Made by a program: the position numbers and the translations under genes. A DNA stretch of 64,000 nt from positions 1 through 64,000 of the forward strand of contig JAPPIG010000042.1 of assembly GCA_028820635.1 (NCBI GenBank), in the 5' to 3' direction. The stretch is from Candidatus Poribacteria bacterium (GTDB lineage Bacteria; Poribacteria; WGA-4E; WGA-3G). Of the stretch, positions 53,535 through 61,320 are shown piece after piece; the stretch's first letter is position 1, and every line of letters begins with the position of its first letter. The notes under the pieces were generated by a model. It made no database searches. It had not been told where the DNA came from and saw only the letters and a list, made by a program, of their open reading frames with translations.

Positions 53535-54320
53535 CTATTCTGTAATTACTATCTTAATTTTACCCCAAATTGTCGCAGCTTTGTCCGCTGGCTCAACAGA
53601 GAGTGCGCCTTCTAATCCATTTTCCATTAACATCTTAATATCGTCTTCCGCTAATGAGACATTGAAGAGTAGCATTTCATCGAACATCCCTTGCCATTCT
53701 CTGCCACCGTTAGACCATGAACCGATGCGGCCAGGTCCAAATTCACCGGGCAGAGCCTCCTCCCATTTCCCCTCGGCATCAAGTTTCCCATCAAAGTAGA
53801 CACGAATCGATTTTTCGGTACTGCTGTATGCAACTGCAAGGTGGAACCATTTATTCAAGGTGCTTTGGTCTGCTGTGAAATTCGAATCTGCATACCCTGG
53901 GTGTCGCGCAGGATTGTTGGAATGAATACCGAATTCCATCTTATTGTCTGGACGAAATTGGTAATGGACGAACCCTCGAGCCCAACCATCATGGTTAAAA
54001 AAACATCTCCACGCACCGACCCTACCTGTCGAATTGAACCACTTTAGCAGTGTAAATTCTTTTAGCGGCCCGATCGCTGGAACGGTAACCCAAGCGTCTG
54101 TGCCATTGAGTTCAATTGCGTTGCCAAATTTACCCTTCACCCATTTTGCCCCGCCGACGAGGTTACCATCATAGCCATTGTCAGATGAATCGGCAGCGAC
54201 TTTTCCGTTTGCTTCATCAAACAACCACGCACCGACAATAGTATTCTGATCGATTTCAGCAATGCTGAGTTGTGCAAGCATGAAACCTACGGCGATAACA
54301 CTAATTGTTAAGCGTATCAT
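53535..54320 (-). CDS. Secreted LamG (concanavalin-like) protein, pair A copy 1, with TTWG-type tail
   Basis: A 261-residue exported protein: signal LTISVIAVGFMLAQLSIA, then AWLFDEANGKVAADSSDNGYDG (LamG-3 opening) and the fold through LNKWFHLAVAYSSTEKSIRVYFDGK to DEMLLFNVSLAEDDIKMLMENGL. It ends with AATIWGKIK. LamG folds bind sugars or protein ligands; no catalytic residues are seen. ATG after GGAGG. It is a very close paralog of the gene at 54722; a decayed methyltransferase separates them. Confidence 0.87.
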   Translation of the reverse strand: MIRLTISVIAVGFMLAQLSIAEIDQNTIVGAWLFDEANGKVAADSSDNGYDGNLVGGAKWVKGKFGNAIELNGTDAWVTVPAIGPLKEFTLLKWFNSTGRVGAWRCFFNHDGWARGFVHYQFRPDNKMEFGIHSNNPARHPGYADSNFTADQSTLNKWFHLAVAYSSTEKSIRVYFDGKLDAEGKWEEALPGEFGPGRIGSWSNGGREWQGMFDEMLLFNVSLAEDDIKMLMENGLEGALSVEPADKAATIWGKIKIVITE

Positions 54321-54435
54321 TTTTGTGCCTCCTTAAGAAGTTGTCGGTTGTAAATTTCTAAAACTTGGTAAATCCACGAGTTGGATTAAATCATAGATCG
54401 CTGAAAAATGTGCCATCAGTAATCTATAATTAGGT

Positions 54436-54680
54436 TCTATAGCTTAGAATTACACCATCATCCAGAGGAATCCCAACAGAATGTAGCAGCGTGTTAATGG
54501 CAAATTCCAACAATCTGATATTCTCATGGTGCATCGTAACGTTGTCATCAGCGATAACCAAACCCATGGACGAATATTGAGTAACACCAATTCAAGATAA
54601 TGTAGGTATGCATCTTTTTGTGCCTGCATAGCGCGGATGAGGATGGAAGAAATTGACCATTTTCGGTGCGACTTGGTCAT
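54436..54680 (-). pseudogene. Decayed copy of the O-methyltransferase at 55619
   Basis: On the minus strand the stretch ACCGAAAATGGTCAATTTC matches the coding text for APENGQF in the intact gene. It then jumps straight to AQKDAYLHYLELVLLNIRP, matching AQKDEYLRYLELALPNIRPGG. The middle of the gene, with the SAM-binding core, is deleted and the frame is broken after IRPW. The end still matches the 3' end of the intact gene (a TCTATAGCTTA stretch at 54436). Confidence 0.8.
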
Positions 54681-54721
54681 TCCTGCTTGTGCGCGCTCCC
54701 AAAATGCCTATTGAAGCGTGT

Positions 54722-55525
54722 CTATTTTGGCTCGCGCTTATCTTTTTCCGTATATCCGACCTTAATTTTACCCCAAATTGTCGCAGTTTTGTCCGCTGCC
54801 TCAACAGCGAGTGCCCCTTCTAAACCATTTTCCATTAACATTTTAACATCGTCTTCCTCTAATGAGACATTGAAGAGAAGCATTTCATCAAGCATCCCTT
54901 GCCACTCTCTACCGCCTCCAGACCATGAACCGATGCGGCCAGGTCCAAATTCACCGGGTAAAGGACCCCATTTACCCTCGGCATCAAGTTTCCCATCAAA
55001 GTAGACGCGAACTGATTCTTCGGTACTGCTGTATGCAACTGCAAGGTGTATCCATTTATTAGAGATACTTTGGTCTGCTGTGAAATCCGATTGCTGCCAG
55101 CCTGGGTGTCGCACAGGATTGTTGGAGTGAATAGCCATTTCCATCTTGTTGTCTGGACGAAATTGGTAATGGACAAAACCTGCAGCCCAACCATCACGGT
55201 TGAAAAAGCATCTCCATGCGCCAACTCTACCTGTCGCATTGAACCACTTTAGCAGTGTAAATTCTTTAAGTGGTGCAATCGCTGGAACGGTAACCCAAGC
55301 ATCTTTACCATTGAGTTCAATAGCATTGCCAAATTTACCCTTCACCCATTTTGCTCCGCCGACGAGGTTACCATCATAGCCATTGTCAGATGAATCGGCA
55401 GCGACTTTTCCGTTTGCTTCATCAAACAACCACGCACCGACAATAGTATTCTGATCGATTTCAGCGGTGCTGAGTTGTGCAAGCATCAAACTTACAGCGA
55501 CAAGACAAATTGTAAGACGTATCAT
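54722..55525 (-). CDS. Secreted LamG protein, pair A copy 2, with TTWG-type tail
   Basis: A 267-residue paralog of the gene at 53535 with almost the same mature sequence: AWLFDEANGKVAADSSDNGYDG, FTLLKWFNATGRVGAWRCFF, WIHLAVAYSSTEESVRVYFDGK and DEMLLFNVSLEEDDVKMLMENGL. It ends in ATIWGKIKVGYTEKDKREPK, so the tail is longer and basic. Signal: LTICLVAVSLMLAQLSTA. ATG after GGAGG. The intact O-methyltransferase gene precedes it by 93 bp. Confidence 0.87.
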   Translation of the reverse strand: MIRLTICLVAVSLMLAQLSTAEIDQNTIVGAWLFDEANGKVAADSSDNGYDGNLVGGAKWVKGKFGNAIELNGKDAWVTVPAIAPLKEFTLLKWFNATGRVGAWRCFFNRDGWAAGFVHYQFRPDNKMEMAIHSNNPVRHPGWQQSDFTADQSISNKWIHLAVAYSSTEESVRVYFDGKLDAEGKWGPLPGEFGPGRIGSWSGGGREWQGMLDEMLLFNVSLEEDDVKMLMENGLEGALAVEAADKTATIWGKIKVGYTEKDKREPK

Positions 55526-55618
55526 TTTAGTTCCTCCTTTAATCGTCGGTTTTCGATCCCTAATAACTTGGAAATTCTATTCGTAAACTTTTGTGAAATA
55601 TAATGTGTTATCAACAGT

Positions 55619-56191
55619 CTACACTTTAATTCTATAGCTTAAAATTATACCATCGTCCAGCGGAATGTCAACAGAATTCAACAAGGGTGTGTCAAAGACA
55701 AATTCTACATAACCTTGCATCTCATCGCGCATTGTCACGGTATCATCAGCCACAATTAAACCACCCGGACGGATGTTGGGTAGTGCCAATTCAAGATACC
55801 GTAGGTATTCGTCTTTTTGCGCATCAAGAAACACAAGGTCAAAAGTGACATCACACTTTGGGATTTCGTCAAGTGCGTTTCCGACGCGTATTTCAACAAT
55901 ATCGTCTAAATTAGTTTCTTTGAGATGTGCTTGTGCTTCAGCTGCACGTTTTGGATCGAACTCCAGGGTGATGAGTCTGCCTCCAGTTTCCTTCAGTGCA
56001 GCAGCAAGCCAAATTGTTGAGTATCCATTACTTGTACCAACTTCAAGGACGTTTAGTGCGTGTATAGAGCGGATGAGAATAGAGAGAAATTGCCCGTTTT
56101 CGGGTGCGATATTGGTATACTCTTTTGCAGTTTTTTCAAGTCGTTTTAAGATAGGTTCATAGTCTTCCATTACCAGATAAGACCCTTCCAT
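55619..56191 (-). CDS. Class I SAM-dependent O-methyltransferase (caffeoyl-CoA type)
   Basis: A 190-residue member of methyltransferase family 3. It shows APENGQFLSILIRSIHALNVLEVGTSNGYSTIWLAAAL (SAM loop), LITLEFDPKRAAEAQAHL (acidic ribose-binding residue), DLVFLDAQKDEYLRYLELALPNIRPGGLIVADDT (metal-binding Asp residues) and the DDGIILSYRI end. It methylates a catechol-like or other hydroxyl with SAM and a divalent cation; the substrate is unknown. Two ATGs are possible (56191 or 56170). The promoter would give a leader of only 12 nt for the first and about 33 for the second. Confidence 0.87.
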   Translation of the reverse strand: MEGSYLVMEDYEPILKRLEKTAKEYTNIAPENGQFLSILIRSIHALNVLEVGTSNGYSTIWLAAALKETGGRLITLEFDPKRAAEAQAHLKETNLDDIVEIRVGNALDEIPKCDVTFDLVFLDAQKDEYLRYLELALPNIRPGGLIVADDTVTMRDEMQGYVEFVFDTPLLNSVDIPLDDGIILSYRIKV

Positions 56192-56209
56192 GTTGTTGAA
56201 AATATAACG

Positions 56210-56238
56210 ATAATATCACAAACTGGAGTGACTGTCAA
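56210..56238 (-). promoter_or_regulatory. Candidate sigma70-type promoter for the O-methyltransferase gene
   Basis: On the minus strand, TTGACA (56238-56233), a 17-base spacer and TATTAT (56215-56210). The expected start is near 56203. It sits 5 bp from the end of the SMP-30 gene. Confidence 0.65.
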
Positions 56239-56243
56239 AAGGT

Positions 56244-57083
56244 TCATCGTTGGAATAGCTGCCAGCTTCTACCGGGGATGTCAGCGCGAAATACCTCTAC
56301 ATTTCCCCGGTCCGCCATCGTGACGTAGCACGTGCATCCATCTGAACCACCAAAAGCGATATTAGTGCAGTGTTTGCCTGTTAATTCAATCTCTAATAGC
56401 ACTTCCCCTTCAGGTGAAAGTTTTGCTATAGTGCCCTTGCCGTGCCGAGTAATATAAAGATTGCCTTCAACATCACAGCGCATGCCGTCCATACCGAAAT
56501 CTGGAAACTGAATCAATAACCGTTTATTGCTAACCTCACCTTGAGGTGACAAGTCATAAGCCCAGACGTTACGCTGTGCCGATTCGTTGACATAAAGCAC
56601 TTTCTCGTCGGGACTGACCTCTATGCCATTTGTCGTGCCCATATCCGCTTCTAACTGTGTAACCTGTCCATCTGTATCCACTCGCCAAATCTGCCCAGTT
56701 GACTCACCCCAATTGGGATCGCTTGCATAGAGAATATCGTTCGCACCGATAGCAAGGTCATTTGGCTGATTCATCGTCGGTTCGTGTGCATGCACGCTAA
56801 TTTCGCGCGTTTTCATATCCACTTTGAGTACATTGTGATTCGTATAGTCAGCGATGAACATAAAGCCTTCGCTGTTGAAGCGGATACCGTTGCCGATGCT
56901 ACCAGTTGGTAGTTCGACAAAAACACTTGCTTCACCTTGTGGTGTTACCTTGCCGATAGTGTGTTGTCGTTCAAAGTTGACGGCATATAGGTTACCATCG
57001 GCATCACAGGCGGGTCCCTCGATTCCAGATGTAAATCCGTTGACGGGTGTAAAATCTTGACTGATAAAGAGTTCTTCGTTCAT
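56244..57083 (-). CDS. SMP-30/gluconolactonase-like beta-propeller protein
   Basis: A 279-residue protein with the SMP-30/Gluconolactonase/LRE-like pattern: EGPACDADGNLYAVNFE, GNGIRFNSEGFMFIADYTNHNVL, QPNDLAIGANDILYASDPNWG, TNGIEVSPDEKVLYVNESAQRNVWAYDL and DGMRCDVEGNLYITRHGKGTI. The Glu and Asn/Asp metal ligands of lactonases appear at expected places. It likely opens a sugar lactone. I chose ATG 57083 after a good GGAG site; the longer frame adds 15 charged residues. No signal peptide. Confidence 0.87.
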   Translation of the reverse strand: MNEELFISQDFTPVNGFTSGIEGPACDADGNLYAVNFERQHTIGKVTPQGEASVFVELPTGSIGNGIRFNSEGFMFIADYTNHNVLKVDMKTREISVHAHEPTMNQPNDLAIGANDILYASDPNWGESTGQIWRVDTDGQVTQLEADMGTTNGIEVSPDEKVLYVNESAQRNVWAYDLSPQGEVSNKRLLIQFPDFGMDGMRCDVEGNLYITRHGKGTIAKLSPEGEVLLEIELTGKHCTNIAFGGSDGCTCYVTMADRGNVEVFRADIPGRSWQLFQR

Positions 57084-57202
57084 TTTGTGCTCCTCTGCGT
57101 TCTGTTTATAGTATCTACTTTTATACATTTTAGCACAGCTATAGAGATAATTGGTGGATTAAAATCTGAGGTAATTTTACTTATGAACTTTAGTGAATTA
57201 GT

Positions 57203-57231
57203 TTGACAAATTAGATTGGGTATGGCATGCT
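57203..57231 (+). promoter_or_regulatory. Candidate promoter for the Mrr-like gene
   Basis: A perfect TTGACA (57203-57208), a 17-base spacer and a weak CATGCT (57226-57231). The expected start is about 28 nt before the ATG at 57266. Confidence 0.4.
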
Positions 57232-57265
57232 GTAAACACATTTCTGAATCCAAAAGAGTCTATTT

Positions 57266-58156
57266 ATGAAAACAGTAGCAAGAAATGCGGTTAATCCTGA
57301 AACTGGTGAAAGATTCCAAATAGATTTTCCTGCGCCAGAGTTGGTAAGACAAGCAATCCTTGAACTTGATTATCCACCTGAAGGAATGAGAATTAAAGAT
57401 GCAGCGAATATATTAACCGATTTTTTTCATTTATCTGCTGAACAAAAAAACGCGAAGATAATAAGTCAAGGGAAGTATCTTGATCTATTTTATTATGATA
57501 TAGCCACCGCCTTTAGATATCTGAAAAGGAATGGGTTAGTACATCAACCAGGCGGAAAAAGAAAACCTTATTTCCTTGTTGAAGATGAAGAACCTCCACC
57601 TATTAAAGTAGAGCCTCTACCTTTACCTATTGAAGTTAAGTCCCCACCAATTGAGGAAATATACAATGAAATACACAAAGGATTAGCATCAGAACTATTA
57701 GAGGAAATTAAAAAGAAAGCACCAGCATTTTTTGAAAAACTCGTTATTGATCTACTTGTTGAAATGGGATATGGTGGTTCGCGAGAAGATGCCGAAGCAG
57801 TAGGACGAAGCGGGGATGGTGGAATTGATGGCATTATTAAAGAGGATAGACTTGGACTTGATGTGATTTATGTTCAGGCAAAACGACAAGAAGCTAATGT
57901 TGGGGAACCTCCGGTTCGTGATTTCGTAGGGGCATTACAAGGAAAAAGGGCACGTAAAGGAATTTTTATCACAACCTCAAATTTCGCAAAGGGTGCTATG
58001 AACTATGTCTCAAAAATTGACTCAAGAGATTCCAAGGTGGTTTTAATTGATGGTCAACAACTCGCGCAGCTTATGATAGAATATAACGTCGGCGTTTCAA
58101 CAAAGGATATCTATGAAATCAAACGGGTAGATTCGGATTATTTTGCAGAAGAATAA
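57266..58156 (+). CDS. Mrr-like restriction endonuclease
   Basis: A 296-residue protein. The N-terminal winged-helix domain (about 1-105) shows ALELDYPPEGMRIKDAANIL-like sequence and IATAFRYLKRNGLVHQPGGKRKPYF. A proline-rich linker (PPPIKVEPLPLPIEVKSPPIE) leads to the Mrr_cat PD-(D/E)xK domain: FFEKLVIDLLVEMGYGG, GRSGDGGIDGII with D188, and VIYVQAKR with Q204/K206. Mrr enzymes cut methylated DNA; other members are DNA-damage nucleases. No methyltransferase is nearby. It has its own promoter and is isolated from its neighbours. Confidence 0.87.
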   Translation: MKTVARNAVNPETGERFQIDFPAPELVRQAILELDYPPEGMRIKDAANILTDFFHLSAEQKNAKIISQGKYLDLFYYDIATAFRYLKRNGLVHQPGGKRKPYFLVEDEEPPPIKVEPLPLPIEVKSPPIEEIYNEIHKGLASELLEEIKKKAPAFFEKLVIDLLVEMGYGGSREDAEAVGRSGDGGIDGIIKEDRLGLDVIYVQAKRQEANVGEPPVRDFVGALQGKRARKGIFITTSNFAKGAMNYVSKIDSRDSKVVLIDGQQLAQLMIEYNVGVSTKDIYEIKRVDSDYFAEE

Positions 58157-58157
58157 C

Positions 58158-58305
58158 TCAAGTTGCTACCTACAAGATTTGAGACATACAACATCGCTTT
58201 TAATAGAGAATTCTTCATTTTTCTCAAGATTTCGTAGCACAAACTGTCAGTTTGTGCACTAAGATGCACAATCTAACAGATTGTGCTACATAGGTGGCAA
58301 CTTGG
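58158..58305. repeat. Nested inverted repeats downstream of the Mrr-like gene
   Basis: Outer arms: CAAGTTGCTACCTA near 58163 and TAGGTGGCAACTTG near 58291. Middle arms: GTAGCACA (58234-58241) and TGTGCTAC (58282-58289). Inner hairpins: GCACAAACTG/CAGTTTGTGC (1-nt loop) and GCACAATCT/AGATTGTGC (3-nt loop). It resembles a small palindromic mobile repeat. Confidence 0.65.
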
Positions 58306-58320
58306 GTAGAAGAATAAAAA

Positions 58321-58350
58321 TGCTCCAGTTGAATAACAACCAGAGCACTT
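58321..58350. terminator. Bidirectional terminator between the Mrr-like and LamG genes
   Basis: TGCTC and GTTG on one side pair with CAAC and GAGCA on the other, with a 2x2 internal loop and a 5-nt loop. On the plus strand CTTTGTTTT follows; on the minus strand ATTTTTATT follows. It sits about 27 bp past the LamG stop and about 165 bp past the Mrr stop. Confidence 0.6.
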
Positions 58351-58376
58351 TGTTTTAAGGATAAGCTTATACAAAC

Positions 58377-59147
58377 CTAAAGTCTTGATTTGAGATTTCC
58401 CCAAGTGGTAGAAAGTTTCCCAAGCGGGTCAACAGGTGTGGCTGTAGCACTCAAATCTTTGGCGATATTAATATCATCTTGACTAAGTGCCCGATTCCAG
58501 AGGCGGACTTCGTCAATCATTCCAGTGAAGACGTTGTTTGGTCTGTCACAATCCTGCGCAATCCGCAGCGGGTCGTCAATACTCTTTAGTGCACCAGGGA
58601 CTGCCCCGTCAGCAACGCTTTCCCCATCAATATAGAGTGTAGCCATTTCCCCGTCGTTCGTAAAAGCGACATGCAGCCATTTGCCAGTTTCAGGTAAATC
58701 GGCATTGATGTCAGCGCGACCGCCTTCGGTTTCAAAACGAAGTTTAAAGGTCCCGCCTTCACTAAACAACCCATATTGCGCTCTTCCGCTGCAACCACCG
58801 TGAACAGACTTACCAACAATCTGGCGTGTACCGTCCCAAGTTTCAGCGTTAATCCACGCCATAAACGTGCATTCATTCACATTGAGTGCATCTGTGCTTT
58901 CCACGGTAACCCACGTTCCACTGCCTGCACCAGCAAATTTTAGTGCTTTTCCGAACTTTCCATCAACCCATTCTGGGTTATCAATTGTTCCATCATGACC
59001 GTTGCCGCTGGTATCTTCTGCGACATCACCGGAGCCTTCATCAAAAGAGAAATTCAGGACGAGTCCTTCTGATAAGTCAGCTGACGTGACAAGTGGTGTC
59101 AATACAAAAACTGCTATAATTAGGGTAAAAATACTCAAGGTTTTCAT
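58377..59147 (-). CDS. Secreted LamG protein, pair B copy 1, with TTWG tail
   Basis: A 256-residue exported protein (signal LSIFTLIIAVFVLTPLVTSA). It has a LamG-3 domain with NFSFDEGSGDVAEDTSGNGHDGTI, GKFGKALKFAGAGSGTWVTV, ECTFMAWINAETWDGTRQIVGK and MIDEVRLWNRALSQDDINIA, and ends in LSTTWGNLKSRL. ATG after GGAGG. It is paralogous to the next gene and lies 15 bp from it, so they are probably one transcription unit. Confidence 0.87.
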   Translation of the reverse strand: MKTLSIFTLIIAVFVLTPLVTSADLSEGLVLNFSFDEGSGDVAEDTSGNGHDGTIDNPEWVDGKFGKALKFAGAGSGTWVTVESTDALNVNECTFMAWINAETWDGTRQIVGKSVHGGCSGRAQYGLFSEGGTFKLRFETEGGRADINADLPETGKWLHVAFTNDGEMATLYIDGESVADGAVPGALKSIDDPLRIAQDCDRPNNVFTGMIDEVRLWNRALSQDDINIAKDLSATATPVDPLGKLSTTWGNLKSRL

Positions 59148-59162
59148 AATTATGCCTCCTAT

Positions 59163-60020
59163 TTAGAAATAGGGTACCTGTTTGAGGTAACCCCAAGTAG
59201 TTGAAAGTTTTTCAAATGGTGTAACAGCGAGAGCACCATCCACACCTTGATCTTTAAAAGTATTAATATCTCTATCACTTAATGCGCGATTCCAGAGACG
59301 CACCTCGTCAATCATTCCAGCAAAGACGTTATTAGGTCTATCACAATCTTGTGCAATCCGCAAGGGATCGTCGTTCGCTTTGAGTTTCCCTGGAACATTA
59401 CCTTCTTTGACAATTTTACCATCAATGTAGATTTTGCCGGTAGTGCCATCGTTGGTAAAAGCAACATGGAGCCATTTTTTGGTATCGGGCAAATCTGTGA
59501 CGATATCAGAGCGTCCGCCTTCCGTTTCAAAACGGAGTTTGAAACTACCGCCTTCGCTGAACAACCCGTATTGCCCTCTACCACTGCAACCACCGTGAAC
59601 GGATTTACCAACAATTTGGCGGGTGGTATTCCAATGTTCAGCATGAACCCATGCCATGAAGGTGCATTCATTGACGTTGAGTGCCTCGGTGCTTTCAACT
59701 GTAACAAACATACCACTACCAGCACCGTTGAACTTCAGAGCTTTCCCGAATTTGCCGTCAACCCATTGTGGGTTGTCAATTTTGCCATCATGACCACTGC
59801 CGCTTATATCTTCAGCGATATCGCCATCACCTTTGTCATAGGCGTGATATAGAATTAACCCATCTGCAAAATCTGCTGACATCACACACGGAATAGCAAC
59901 GAAAAGGAAAGTAAATAATAGAATACATATCCACATTTTATGAAAGTTTTCACAAAATGTGGAAAATAGAGAATTATAATAACTTACTGGAATAATTCCA
60001 GATTTTGTGAGTTTTTTCAC
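59163..60020 (-). CDS. Secreted LamG protein, pair B copy 2, with TTWG tail
   Basis: A 285-residue LamG-3 protein like the previous one (GSGHDGKIDNPQWVDGKFGKAL, ECTFMAWVHAEHWNTTRQIVGK, MIDEVRLWNRALSDRDIN) and ending in LSTTWGYLKQVPYF. The GTG at 60020 is chosen because GGAGG lies nine bases upstream and a promoter fits; this leaves a polar stretch of 28 residues before the hydrophobic signal (MWICILLFTFLFVAIPCVMSA). An internal ATG at 59936 would give a normal signal peptide but has no ribosome site. Confidence 0.82.
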   Translation of the reverse strand: MKKLTKSGIIPVSYYNSLFSTFCENFHKMWICILLFTFLFVAIPCVMSADFADGLILYHAYDKGDGDIAEDISGSGHDGKIDNPQWVDGKFGKALKFNGAGSGMFVTVESTEALNVNECTFMAWVHAEHWNTTRQIVGKSVHGGCSGRGQYGLFSEGGSFKLRFETEGGRSDIVTDLPDTKKWLHVAFTNDGTTGKIYIDGKIVKEGNVPGKLKANDDPLRIAQDCDRPNNVFAGMIDEVRLWNRALSDRDINTFKDQGVDGALAVTPFEKLSTTWGYLKQVPYF

Positions 60021-60404
60021 GATTCAAATCCTCCTTACGTTTAAAGATGCCATATCTTACCTGTTCGCCATATTATTGTCAAGTGTAAAAATTGTCCGAT
60101 AGACGCGCAACAATAGAGATGTGCTTCTCAGTCTTTCACAAACCGTTTTTAACAAGCACTATAATCCCAATTATTATCATTTCTGGAAAAAATTACACAA
60201 AAAATGTCTTTTTTTGAAAAAATGCACCTTTTTGCCCCCAAAAACGCGTCTATATCTACAGAGAGTTCTGAAAATATAAACTCACTAATATCTCTATAAA
60301 TCTGAAAGATTCAGTTTTCTTGAAGATAAAGTTTGTTCATACATCTAACTGTTAAACCGAAACAATTAATACAATGGGGCACAATCTGATAAATAGGTGA
60401 AGAA
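60021..60404. other. AT-rich leader A, duplicated upstream of a second NWILGG gene
   Basis: 384 bp without a gene. It starts with the promoter of the LamG gene (60054-60082). From about 60185 it has a poly-A/poly-T stretch (ATTACACAAAAAATG, TTTTTTTGAAAAAATGCACC), then TCAGTTTTCTTGAAGATAA and TCTAACTGTTAAACCGA just before the next gene. The same pieces occur in the same order at 63671-63938. Confidence 0.6.
60054..60082 (-). promoter_or_regulatory. Candidate sigma70-type promoter for the LamG pair B
   Basis: On the minus strand, TTGACA (60082-60077), a 17-base spacer and TAAGAT (60059-60054). The expected start is about 27 nt before the GTG at 60020 and upstream of its GGAGG site. Confidence 0.55.
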
Positions 60405-60761
60405 ATGTTTGAAGAAATTTCTATAGACAATTGGATACTTGGCGGCACTATCTTCCTCCTGATTTTTACACTTGGATGTTATTTGTGGTTCCAAAATGAG
60501 ATGGCATACCTCCAACCTCAAGATACCGAAGTGGAAAGACAATACTTGGAGAAATCCTCAGAAATTAAGCAGATAGAAACACCACAAATTGAATCAACAG
60601 ACACTGTTCAACCGGATGCCTTAGAAAAAAACAGTTCTGATTCTGAAGACACTGCTGACAGGGTTCCAGGTGTGAGTGCTGATGATACTAAACAGCGAAG
60701 TACAGTAAGCAGTATATTGGTTGTTCCATTAGCAGTGATAAATAATGTCCAAATGCATTGA
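60405..60761 (+). CDS. Small membrane protein with 'NWILGG' N-terminus
   Basis: A 118-residue protein of no known family. It has a short N-terminal stretch (MFEEISIDNWILGG), one transmembrane helix (TIFLLIFTLGCYLWF), then about 85 polar, acidic residues rich in Glu, Ser, Asp and Thr, probably disordered. Its first 20 residues match those of the gene beginning at 63939 (14 of 20 identical). ATG after a GGTGA site. It is followed by a terminator and then a protease-TPR gene. Confidence 0.7.
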   Translation: MFEEISIDNWILGGTIFLLIFTLGCYLWFQNEMAYLQPQDTEVERQYLEKSSEIKQIETPQIESTDTVQPDALEKNSSDSEDTADRVPGVSADDTKQRSTVSSILVVPLAVINNVQMH

Positions 60762-60892
60762 ATCCTTTGAAATAAGACACAAAAGGTCCACTTAGCGGTA
60801 GTATCAAGGAGATGAGAACTTAAGAAAAATTAACATCCTTTATCATTATATCTTAGTTTTAATTGCTCTAATATTAGTTTTTCTATACTTCT

Positions 60893-60921
60893 GGCACGCT
60901 ATTGATGCGTGCCTTTTCCTT
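60893..60921 (+). terminator. Rho-independent terminator after the NWILGG gene
   Basis: GGCACGC (60893-60899) pairs with GCGTGCC (60907-60913) over a 7-nt loop and is followed by TTTTCCTT. The hairpin resembles that at 63597-63626 in sequence (GGCxCGC ... GATGCGxGCC). Confidence 0.75.
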
Positions 60922-60994
60922 ATGCACAAATGTTGAGTTTCGCAAACTCTACCCAACCTACCATACTTTACTATAACATTCACAAATTTCTGGC

Positions 60995-61184
60995 AGGGTT
61001 ATTCAGTTTTTGGTTTTTCTGTGATATTTTTCACATTTCAATATAAACCGCTTGTAGGTCGGGTAGAGTTTGCGAAACCCGACACGCCTGCTATATGTCG
61101 GGTTTCGCTATCGCTCTACCCGACCTACTATATAAACTTTCAGTAACACTCATCAGTGGGTAATTCATAAAACTGAATAACCCT
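60995..61184. repeat. 190-bp inverted-repeat (MITE-like) element
   Basis: A perfect 16-bp terminal inverted repeat, AGGGTTATTCAGTTTT (60995-61010) and its complement (61169-61184). Inside is a second inverted pair, GTAGGTCGGGTAGAG (61054-61068) and CTCTACCCGACCTAC (61114-61128), with GAAACCCGACA/TGTCGGGTTTC between. It encodes nothing. A half copy is at 1-81. Confidence 0.85.
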
Positions 61185-61203
61185 GAATTTCTGGTATTTT
61201 CTA

Positions 61204-61232
61204 TTGACAGGTCAGCATTTTTATGCTATGTT
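61204..61232 (+). promoter_or_regulatory. Candidate sigma70-type promoter for the trypsin/TPR gene
   Basis: A perfect TTGACA (61204-61209), a 17-base spacer and TATGTT (61227-61232). It lies 20 bp past the inverted-repeat element and leaves a leader of about 80 nt. Confidence 0.55.
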
Positions 61233-61320
61233 ATAAGCAAATCCTTCCAAAAATCATATCTTCACTACATTAAAATCTGCTAATAATATGGATATTTGAC
61301 TATAGGCAAGGAATACTATT

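Larger units (their letters stand above)
60762..61320. other. 559-bp gene-free region: terminator, inverted-repeat element and promoter
   Basis: No gene is credible here. It holds in order a terminator (60893-60921), the 190-bp element (60995-61184) and the promoter of the protease-TPR gene (61204-61232). Confidence 0.6.

Noticed and set aside
54450..54680. 76-residue frame between the LamG genes as a real gene
   Set aside because: It matches only part of the neighbouring methyltransferase, with a deletion and a frame break, so it is a pseudogene.
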